Program-made: the position numbers and the translations under genes
Part shown: positions 1-4,032 of the stretch, in pieces
Layout: each line of letters begins with the position of its first letter
Numbering within the stretch: the stretch's first letter is position 1
From: Candidatus Pacearchaeota archaeon
GTDB lineage: Archaea; Nanobdellota; Nanobdellia; Pacearchaeales; GW2011-AR1
Length of the DNA stretch: 7,001 nucleotides
NCBI GenBank assembly: GCA_026395855.1
Contig: JAPLXX010000026.1
Location: 1 to 7,001, forward strand
Direction of reading: 5' to 3'
The notes under the pieces: model-generated
Databases searched by the model: none
Seen by the model: the letters and a program-made list of their open reading frames with translations, nothing else
What the model was told of the DNA's origin: nothing

Positions 1-1
1 T

Positions 2-547
2 GACATAGAAGAATTTAATCCAAAATCATTCCTCTCAAGGCTTCTTGGAATGGGTGATCTGGAAGCGCTTATGGAAAAAATAAGAAGCGTGACAGATGAG
101 GGCAAAGTTAAAAAAATCCAGGAAAGCGCTGAAGAAGGGAAGCTTTCTCTTGAAGATGTTATAGAGCAGGTGAAATCAATGGGCTCTATGGGTGGCTTTG
201 AAAAAATAAAATCAATGATACCTGGTCTCGGCACTGCAAAAATTCCTGAAAATGTCCTTGAAAATCAGGAAGCAAAAATATCAAAATGGGAGCATATATT
301 AAAGTCAATGACCCCTGAGGAAAAATCAAACCCCGAAATTCTTGAAAAGCAAACTTCTCGCATTGCAAGAATTGCAAAAGGAGCAGGTGTTCACGGAAGC
401 GATGTGCGTGCTTTGTTAAAGCAATACAGCATGCTTAACGAAATGCTTAGCTCTGGCAAAGGCATGGATATGTCGCAGGGAATGAGCCAAAAACAGCTTC
501 AAAAATTCGCAAAAAAATTCGGAAAAATAAAGAAGATGAGGTTTTAA
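2..547 (+). CDS. srp54: Signal recognition particle protein SRP54, C-terminal part (5' truncated by window)
   Basis: SRP54 is the GTPase and signal-peptide-binding subunit of the signal recognition particle; it binds 7S RNA and delivers nascent membrane and secreted proteins to FtsY and the Sec translocon. The reading frame is open from base 2, so the N and G domains lie upstream of the window and the ATG at 50 is internal. The visible 181 residues begin with the conserved FNPKSFLSRLLGMGDLEAL stretch that opens the M domain. Further on is the SRP-RNA-binding helix-turn-helix core (SRIARIAKGAGVHGSDVRAL, about positions 356-415) followed by LLKQY. A short methionine-rich tail with many Lys residues ends at KKMRF. 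The stop at 545-547 is 3 nt before the next gene, so the downstream genes are probably co-transcribed. Identity of the M domain is secure; only the N-terminal part is unseen. Confidence 0.96.
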   Translation, partial: DIEEFNPKSFLSRLLGMGDLEALMEKIRSVTDEGKVKKIQESAEEGKLSLEDVIEQVKSMGSMGGFEKIKSMIPGLGTAKIPENVLENQEAKISKWEHILKSMTPEEKSNPEILEKQTSRIARIAKGAGVHGSDVRALLKQYSMLNEMLSSGKGMDMSQGMSQKQLQKFAKKFGKIKKMRF

Positions 548-550
548 AAA

Positions 551-1024
551 ATGATAAGCATAGATACATTATTGAGCAGCGTTGTTATTTCTGTTATTCT
601 AAGCTCAGCCCTTACTTATTTTTTTACTTTGAAAAAACTTAAAAAAAGTATTATCTTCAATCAAAAGTTTAAGTTTTTTCTTATTGTATCCAAAAAGTTA
701 GAGGAAGAAACAACGGATTATTACATTGGAATTAGAGAAATACTCAATGCAAAGGGGGATATTCAAAATAAATTAGAAAAATTTAAAGAAAAAATAGAAT
801 TCCATGAGAAAAATTTTGGTTTTAATAATCTTGCATTATTTAAATCTAAAGAAGTGCTTGATGCTTCGGAGAAATATTTTAATACAATAAATAATGTGGG
901 CAATTACATTAGAGAAATAATTGCTAATAAAAGGGAGAAAAGCAGTTTACTTGATTTAAGAAGTGAAATGATGTTTAATATGAATCATATGATAAATAGT
1001 ATAATAAATTTCGAATTAAAATGA
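551..1024 (+). CDS. Small single-pass membrane protein of unknown function
   Basis: I do not recognise this 157-residue protein. Residues about 5-26 (TLLSSVVISVILSSALTYFF) form one clear transmembrane segment, followed at once by a Lys-rich stretch (KKLKKS), which suggests an N-out, C-in anchor. The rest is predicted from its composition to be helical and charged, with heptad-like stretches around residues 48-90 (many Lys/Glu/Leu) that could form a coiled coil facing the cytoplasm. There are no cysteines and no enzymatic motif. The start is 3 nt after the srp54 stop, and the stop overlaps the next start (ATGA, 1021-1024), so it is probably translated as part of this operon and may be coupled to the VKOR gene. 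It looks richer in A/T at third positions than srp54 upstream, which could mean a recent arrival or simply weak constraint. A role beside SRP54 and VKOR in membrane biogenesis would be guesswork. Confidence 0.8.
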   Translation: MISIDTLLSSVVISVILSSALTYFFTLKKLKKSIIFNQKFKFFLIVSKKLEEETTDYYIGIREILNAKGDIQNKLEKFKEKIEFHEKNFGFNNLALFKSKEVLDASEKYFNTINNVGNYIREIIANKREKSSLLDLRSEMMFNMNHMINSIINFELK

Positions 1025-1419
1025 AATACACATATCCCCTTCTTTTGGCCTTATTTCTGCTCGCATTAATAGCATCAGCTATCCTCTCTTTTGTGCCGAC
1101 GCCAGAGGTATGCAATCTTGAAGCAGGATGTTACACTGTTCAAACTTCATCTTATAATTCTATTCTTGGAATTAAAAACAGCTATCTTGGAATGCTTGTC
1201 TTTTTAGCAGGAATTATTTTGATTTATTCTCAGATAAAAAACCCCTCTTTAATGAAAAGAAAATTAATATTAGCCATGACAATTGCAGGAGCAGGCATTG
1301 CAATTTTATTCTTGGCAATTCAGATGTTTATTCTTCATGCATTTTGCAAATACTGCCTTGTAGTTGATTTAAGCATGATTGCTGCTTTGGCAACAATTCT
1401 TTTTCATTGGAAAAAATAA
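1021..1419 (+). CDS. VKOR-family membrane protein (disulfide bond formation)
   Basis: Vitamin K epoxide reductase homologues in prokaryotes re-oxidise a DsbA-like thioredoxin-fold partner and pass electrons to a quinone, driving disulfide formation outside the membrane. The 132-residue protein shows the family pattern: a loop cysteine pair, C31 and C37 (CNLEAGC), followed by a Ser/Thr-containing segment (TSSYNSILGIKNSYLG, the family's S-x-Y...GI..S.LG signature), and the active-site CxxC at C109-C112 (FCKYC) at the start of the last membrane helix. Four hydrophobic helices are visible at about residues 4-24, 54-72, 82-104 and 111-128. There is no fused thioredoxin domain, so a separate DsbA-like partner must be encoded elsewhere. 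The start overlaps the preceding stop (ATGA), and bud32 follows after 1 nt. The cysteine-containing secreted protease at 5396-7001 is a plausible client of this pathway, by inference only. Confidence 0.93.
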   Translation: MKYTYPLLLALFLLALIASAILSFVPTPEVCNLEAGCYTVQTSSYNSILGIKNSYLGMLVFLAGIILIYSQIKNPSLMKRKLILAMTIAGAGIAILFLAIQMFILHAFCKYCLVVDLSMIAALATILFHWKK

Positions 1420-1420
1420 T

Positions 1421-1813
1421 ATGGCGTATAAAATTCTTCAGCAAGGCGCAGAAGCTGTTATTTTATTAAAAAACAAAGGTATAATAAAAAGGCGAATAAA
1501 AAAATCCTATCGCCTCAGTGAAATTGATGAGGAAATCAGGAAGCTGAGAACCCGTTCAGAGGCAAAGCTTCTTGAAAAAGCTTCAAAGATTATTGACATT
1601 CCAAAAATCAGTAAGGTTGATGAAAAAACAAAAGAAATCTCAATGGAATTCATAGACGGAAAAAAATTATCAGATAACCTTGATTCTTTCCCTCTTGAAA
1701 AACAAAAAGAAATATGTCAGGCTCTTGGAAAAAGCATTGCAAAACTTCATGATGCAGATATAATCCACGGCGACCTCACAACAAGCAATATGATTTATGT
1801 TTATGATAAATAA
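1421..1813 (+). CDS. bud32: Bud32 (KEOPS kinase/ATPase), N-terminal fragment of an interrupted gene
   Basis: Bud32 is the atypical small kinase/ATPase of the KEOPS complex, which with Kae1 makes t6A at position 37 of ANN-decoding tRNAs. This 130-residue piece has the N-lobe: the GAEA element (residues 9-12) replacing a P-loop, the basic KRRIKKSYR segment with the candidate ATP-binding lysine, the RTRSEAKLL helix with its conserved Glu, the hinge-like MEFIDGKKL, and the catalytic loop HGDLTTSN (residues 116-123, D118). It then stops at TAA 1811-1813, before the DFG motif, which is encoded in another frame downstream. The ATG at 1421 is chosen because it starts 1 nt after the VKOR stop and gives the normal Bud32 N-terminus; an earlier in-frame ATG (1379) lies inside VKOR. 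Alone this fragment lacks the Mg-binding DFG aspartate and should be inactive. The interruption is mutation, assembly error or, less likely, recoding. Confidence 0.9.
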   Translation: MAYKILQQGAEAVILLKNKGIIKRRIKKSYRLSEIDEEIRKLRTRSEAKLLEKASKIIDIPKISKVDEKTKEISMEFIDGKKLSDNLDSFPLEKQKEICQALGKSIAKLHDADIIHGDLTTSNMIYVYDK

Positions 1814-2078
1814 AAAAGCTAGTGAAGGAAAAAAAGGTGATAAAAGTTTTAAAATCTTCTTCATAGATTTTGGCTTAGGATTTATTAGCCCAAAAATAGA
1901 AGACAAAGCTGTTGATTTGCATTTGCTAAAACAAGCTCTTGAAGCAAAACATTTCACACACTGGTATGAACTTTTTAATGAAGTATTAAAAGGATATTCT
2001 TTCTCCAAAAACTCAAAACAGGTTCTTAAGCAGCTAAAAAAAGTCGAAGCCCGCGGCAGATATAAAGAAGCTTATTAG
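1797..2078 (+). CDS. bud32: Bud32, C-terminal fragment (DFG motif and C-lobe) in a shifted frame
   Basis: This frame continues Bud32 where the preceding fragment stops. FFIDFGLGF carries the DFG motif, EDKAVDLHLLKQAL is the characteristic Bud32 segment after it, and the protein ends in KVEARGRYKEAY, the conserved basic RGR tail that binds tRNA or Kae1 in the family. Joined to the N-terminal fragment the product would be about 218 residues, normal for a stand-alone Bud32, with nothing else missing. The open frame has ATGs at 1797 and 1803, overlapping the upstream stop by 17 or 11 nt, so coupled re-initiation into a two-piece kinase is conceivable, but I regard the ATGs as internal. The extra Lys/Gly-rich stretch before the DFG (from about 1811 to 1844) is longer than the usual linker and corresponds to a 34-bp insertion. 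Confidence is high for identity and low for this being an independent gene. Confidence 0.85.
   Translation: MFMINKKASEGKKGDKSFKIFFIDFGLGFISPKIEDKAVDLHLLKQALEAKHFTHWYELFNEVLKGYSFSKNSKQVLKQLKKVEARGRYKEAY
1804..1844 (+). repeat. 34-bp insertion flanked by 7-bp direct repeats (TGATAAA) in bud32
   Basis: TGATAAA occurs at 1804-1810 and again at 1838-1844, an offset of 34 bp. Because 34 is not a multiple of 3, the unit shifts the bud32 frame by one. Removing one repeat plus the intervening 27 bp joins the two frames and gives NMIYVYDKSFKIFFIDFG, a linker of normal Bud32 length. The intervening DNA is A-rich and shows no inverted repeats or transposon ends. Confidence 0.7.
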
Positions 2079-2084
2079 AAATCC

Positions 2085-2092
2085 TTATAAAT
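2085..2092 (+). promoter_or_regulatory. TATA box for the leader/tRNA-Gln transcript
   Basis: TTATAAAT lies 6 bp after the bud32 stop, preceded by a purine-rich BRE-like stretch (agaaatcc). With usual archaeal spacing the transcript would start near 2112-2117, exactly where the first hairpin of the structured leader begins, some 90 nt upstream of the mature tRNA. Confidence 0.6.
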
Positions 2093-2116
2093 TCTTACCG
2101 GTTTTCTTTTACAAAG

Positions 2117-2208
2117 CCCAGATTCGGCCAAGCTTGGACGAAGCTGTGGAAAGATTTACAAAGTAAATCTTTGTTCAATCAAAGATTGAACCTTTTTCGA
2201 AGAAAAAG
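2117..2208 (+). other. Chain of four end-to-end hairpins upstream of tRNA-Gln (putative structured leader or ncRNA)
   Basis: Four inverted repeats abut with no spacer. Hairpin 1 (2117-2149) is imperfect, with 13 or 14 pairs, two mismatches and a bulged T2147. Hairpin 2 (2150-2172) has a perfect 10-bp stem and an AAA loop. Hairpin 3 (2173-2191) has a perfect 8-bp stem and an AAA loop. Hairpin 4 (2192-2208) has a perfect 7-bp stem and a GAA loop, and its last two bases are the first two of the mature tRNA. The 3' arm of hairpin 2 can instead pair with the 5' arm and loop of hairpin 3 (2166-2173 with 2180-2187, 8 bp), so two folds compete. The predicted start site of the upstream TATA box falls at the base of hairpin 1, suggesting all four are transcribed. 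No C/D or H/ACA sRNA signature was found. It could be a regulatory or processing leader, an independent RNA, or DNA palindromes left by template switching. Confidence 0.5.
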
Positions 2209-2279
2209 CCCCTTAGTTCAGCGGTCAAGAATACGAGCCTTTGAAGCTTGTGACCCAGGTTCGAATCCTGGAGGGGCTA
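2207..2279 (+). tRNA. tRNA-Gln (anticodon UUG)
   Basis: The cloverleaf folds completely. The acceptor stem has 7 pairs (2207-2213 with 2272-2278), then U8 and A9. The D stem is GUUC/GAAU with a G-U pair and GG at 2223-2224 in the loop. The anticodon stem CGAGC/GCUUG has one G-U pair, and the loop CUUUGAA gives anticodon UUG (reads CAA). The variable loop is 4 nt, and the T stem CCAGG/CCUGG carries the loop UUCGAAU. The discriminator is A2279 and CCA is not encoded. No intron is present. The A1-U72 pair is the feature by which archaeal GatDE is known to recognise tRNA-Gln for conversion of Glu-tRNA-Gln, so indirect charging is expected. The 5' end overlaps the last leader hairpin, and the 3' end is duplicated 89 bp downstream. 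Confidence 0.96.
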
Positions 2280-2280
2280 T
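2260..2280 (+). repeat. tRNA 3'-end direct repeat, copy 1 (att-like)
   Basis: These 21 bp cover the T loop, the 3' half of the T stem, the 3' acceptor strand, the discriminator and one further base. An exact copy lies at 2349-2369. The 3' ends of tRNA genes are common integration sites, with the repeated segment marking attL and attR. Confidence 0.85.
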
Positions 2281-2348
2281 ATTTATAATCAGGATTTGAT
2301 AATCAGTTTAAACGCAAGGAAATTAGAAAAAAACCTTGGTTGTTTTCA

Positions 2349-2369
2349 TTCGAATCCTGGAGGGGCTAT
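2349..2369 (+). repeat. tRNA 3'-end direct repeat, copy 2 (att-like or displaced original 3' end)
   Basis: This is an exact 21-bp copy of 2260-2280, offset by 89 bp, with no matching 5' T-stem strand before it, so it is not a second tRNA. The oligo-T tract 5 bp downstream, absent after copy 1, suggests that copy 2 is the original 3' end and that the 89 bp between were added. No integrase gene or recognisable ORF lies between the copies. Confidence 0.8.
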
Positions 2370-2373
2370 TGTA

Positions 2374-2379
2374 TTTTTT
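2374..2379 (+). terminator. Oligo-T transcription terminator for tRNA-Gln
   Basis: Six T residues follow the second tRNA 3' copy and precede the TATA box of the next gene. Archaeal RNA polymerase terminates at such T tracts without needing a hairpin. No comparable tract directly follows the functional tRNA 3' end, so the primary transcript may include the 89-nt repeat region. Confidence 0.4.
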
Positions 2380-2391
2380 ACCACCAATATG

Positions 2392-2400
2392 CTTAAAAAT
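2392..2400 (+). promoter_or_regulatory. TATA box for the small gene at 2422
   Basis: CTTAAAAAT is centred about 26 bp upstream of the ATG at 2422. That is the spacing expected of a leaderless archaeal transcript, and it supports this start over the longer open frame upstream. Confidence 0.5.
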
Positions 2401-2421
2401 CATTCTTCTAAAAATAAGTAT

Positions 2422-2754
2422 ATGTCAGATGATCTAACACAATTAACACGAGATGGTCTGCCTGTTGTTTCTGAAGAAACAATCATGCAGGTAGCCGAAG
2501 AATATCATGGTATTGAGAGGAATCAAGCAGATAGTGTTCTCGATAGAATTATCCGTTTGGAACATGTTAAGAGGAAAATAGATGAAGAAAATCCAGAAGT
2601 AACACAGTTTATAAGTTTGCTTATGTATACTACTCCTAACGAAGAAATAGCACGTACTCTTAAACAAGGTGCCCTTCTTATTTACGAACTTCTTAGAAGA
2701 CAAAGCGCTGCTGACAAACAAAGAAGAATTGATGAATCTTACAGATCTACCTAA
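2422..2754 (+). CDS. Small helical protein of unknown function
   Basis: I do not recognise this 110-residue protein. It begins MSDDLTQLTRDGLPVVSEETIM and is soluble, acidic in its first half and more basic near the end (LLRRQSAADKQRRIDE), with no cysteines, no membrane segment and no obvious catalytic motif. Its sequence suggests four or five amphipathic helices, including VSEETIMQVAEEYHGI and EEIARTLKQGALLIYELL, which could be a protein-protein or nucleic-acid binding bundle. The frame is open further upstream, but an earlier start would translate the duplicated tRNA 3' end. The ATG at 2422 sits about 26 bp after a TATA box and is preferred as a leaderless start. It is transcribed towards the MinD-like gene, and the two coding ends overlap by 8 bp. 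Its position directly behind a tRNA with a duplicated 3' end raises the possibility of acquired DNA. Confidence 0.75.
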   Translation: MSDDLTQLTRDGLPVVSEETIMQVAEEYHGIERNQADSVLDRIIRLEHVKRKIDEENPEVTQFISLLMYTTPNEEIARTLKQGALLIYELLRRQSAADKQRRIDESYRST

Positions 2755-3541
2755 AAGCACTGTTATAAAATATTTCTCTGTTAATTTCAGGCTTTGTTGG
2801 AACCATTCCCCTGAAAAAATTCATAATTCCCTTTGATTCATATTTCTCTCCTGTAATTGTCGCGGCAAATTTCATAAATTCTTCGCTTCCTTTGGAATTT
2901 GGCTTGAAGGTTGTTGAAGGCTCCATATTCGAAAGAGCTCTCAGAATATTTGTATCATAGGGTATAACAGCAAGAACAGGAATATCTAATGTTCCTTCGA
3001 TATCTTTCAAAGAAAGCTCAAAATCCTTGTTATGAACTTTATTAAGAATTATTCCAGATATTGGTGTTCCTCTTTGTTTTGCAAGCTTGGCAGCTTTCAA
3101 ACTTGCACTCATTGTAGGATGGTCAGGAGTTGTTACAACAAAAACTTCATCAGAAGCAAGAATAACAGCAAGAGTTTCATCATCAAGAGATGGGGAAGAG
3201 TCAAGAATAATTACATCATATCTTTTCTTTATAGAATTCAGATGATCCTTCAGCTTAAGGGGATTTACTTCAATTTCTTTGAAAATAGAAGCAGGAATAA
3301 CATCTAGATTTCCAGAAGAATACACCGCCTCTCTCAATCTGGCATTTCTGTTTAAAACATCATGTAGTGTTTTTTCAGGCTCAATTACATTCAAATGAAG
3401 CCCTAAACTAGGGGAAGAAAGATTACCGTCGACAAGAAGCACTTTTTTCCCCAGTCGCGAAAGCGCTCCTCCAAGTGCTGTTACAACACTGGTCTTGCCA
3501 ACACCTCCTTTTAGGCTCACAATGCCTATTGTTTTGCCCAT
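2747..3541 (-). CDS. minD: MinD/ParA-family P-loop ATPase
   Basis: These ATPases dimerise on ATP binding and position cellular structures, often on the membrane. Archaea have several MinD paralogues without MinC or MinE, so the partner here is unknown. The 264-residue product begins MGKTIGIVSLKGGVGKTS: the deviant Walker A motif has its signature lysine at K11 and the P-loop lysine at K16. VLLVDGN (D38) corresponds to the A' motif, VIILDSSPSL (D114) is Walker B, and VVTTPDHPTMSA and GIILNKV follow in the usual family order. The ATG at 3541 is preferred over one at 3613 because the family normally starts a few residues before the P loop and a palindromic TATA box lies 25 bp upstream. After the ATPase core comes a tail of about 30 residues (ESKGIMNFFRGMVPTKP onward) that contains a short hydrophobic-basic helix, possibly a membrane-targeting element like that of MinD. 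The gene symbol marks family level only. Confidence 0.92.
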   Translation of the reverse strand: MGKTIGIVSLKGGVGKTSVVTALGGALSRLGKKVLLVDGNLSSPSLGLHLNVIEPEKTLHDVLNRNARLREAVYSSGNLDVIPASIFKEIEVNPLKLKDHLNSIKKRYDVIILDSSPSLDDETLAVILASDEVFVVTTPDHPTMSASLKAAKLAKQRGTPISGIILNKVHNKDFELSLKDIEGTLDIPVLAVIPYDTNILRALSNMEPSTTFKPNSKGSEEFMKFAATITGEKYESKGIMNFFRGMVPTKPEINREIFYNSAFR

Positions 3542-3558
3542 TAAAAAAGAAAGTTTTT

Positions 3559-3572
3559 GATATTTAAATATC
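3559..3572 (-). promoter_or_regulatory. Palindromic TATA box for the MinD-like gene
   Basis: GATATTTAAATATC is a perfect 14-bp palindrome centred about 25 bp upstream of the ATG at 3541 on the minus strand, giving a leaderless transcript. Its symmetry means TBP could also bind in the other orientation, but no plus-strand gene starts at the right distance. Confidence 0.55.
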
Positions 3573-3648
3573 TTTAACTCGACTGCACTCAGGCAAGTTT
3601 CATATTCTCCCATATTTTACTCTTTTTACTATTGAATACACAAAAAAC

Positions 3649-3656
3649 TTTAAAAA
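3649..3656 (+). promoter_or_regulatory. TATA box for rps15
   Basis: TTTAAAAA is centred about 25 bp upstream of the rps15 ATG at 3678, again leaderless spacing. It probably drives rps15 and the closely following DHH nuclease gene together. Confidence 0.55.
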
Positions 3657-3677
3657 CGAACTTCTTCATCTAAACTA

Positions 3678-4016
3678 ATGCCAAAGCCAAAAAAAGAAAA
3701 AAAGGCAGAAAGCCAAAAAATATCTGAAAAAGAATTCGAGACCAAAGTTATAGACCTTTCAAAATCTATGACTTCTGAAAAAATAGGGGAAGCCCTGAGA
3801 AAACAGGGAATTCATCCGAAAGAATACAGAAAAATTTCAAGAATTTTAAAGGAAAAAGGACTTTATATTAATCCTGATGTGAAAAATATGGAAGAAAAGC
3901 TAAAAAAAATAACAATACACAAGGAAAAAAATATTCAGGATAAAAGAGCAAGAAGAGAGCGGGAAAGAATATTTTCGCTTCTAAGAAAGCAGAAAGCATA
4001 TCACAAAATAGCTTAA
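3678..4016 (+). CDS. rps15: Small ribosomal subunit protein uS15 (shortened archaeal form)
   Basis: uS15 binds the central domain of 16S rRNA early in small-subunit assembly. This 112-residue protein is much shorter than the roughly 150 residues usual in archaea. The archaeal N-terminal region is reduced to a Lys-rich tail (MPKPKKEKKAESQK). The recognisable part runs from VIDLSKSMTSEKIGEALRKQ (archaeal LAKEG.SPS.IG..LRDQ) through KISRILKEKGL to the rRNA-binding helices, where H81 and D88 keep the seven-residue spacing of the conserved His and Asp, followed by RARRERERIFSLLRKQKAYHK. The C-terminal extension after the tyrosine is almost absent. The next gene, a RecJ-like nuclease, starts 16 nt after the stop; rps15 next to a RecJ-like gene is a recurring archaeal arrangement and supports the call. 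Divergence is strong, so homology rests on motif order and context. Confidence 0.87.
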   Translation: MPKPKKEKKAESQKISEKEFETKVIDLSKSMTSEKIGEALRKQGIHPKEYRKISRILKEKGLYINPDVKNMEEKLKKITIHKEKNIQDKRARRERERIFSLLRKQKAYHKIA

Positions 4017-4032
4017 AATCTGTTATTTAAAA

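Noticed and set aside
1379..1420. ATG at 1379 as the bud32 start
   Set aside because: It lies within the last VKOR codons and adds 14 residues with no Bud32 match. The ATG at 1421 gives the normal N-terminus.
1808..1814. Programmed +1 frameshift at AAA-TAA-A in bud32
   Set aside because: It is possible in principle, but there is no known archaeal precedent that I can name for this site. The flanking 7-bp repeats and clean repair by removing 34 bp favour an insertion.
1670..2008. Minus-strand open frame across bud32
   Set aside because: It is antisense to conserved Bud32 motifs, with a Phe/Ser/Lys-rich composition typical of an antisense shadow.
2349..2369. Second tRNA gene
   Set aside because: Only the 3' 21 bp are present. 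There is no 5' T-stem strand, anticodon arm or acceptor 5' strand.
2296..2421. Upstream extension of the small gene at 2422
   Set aside because: The extension would translate the duplicated tRNA 3' end and the oligo-T tract and would include the gene's own TATA box. The ATG at 2422 has a correctly spaced promoter.
3542..3613. Longer MinD-like start at 3613
   Set aside because: It adds 24 residues unlike the family N-terminus and would cover the palindromic TATA box placed 25 bp before the ATG at 3541.
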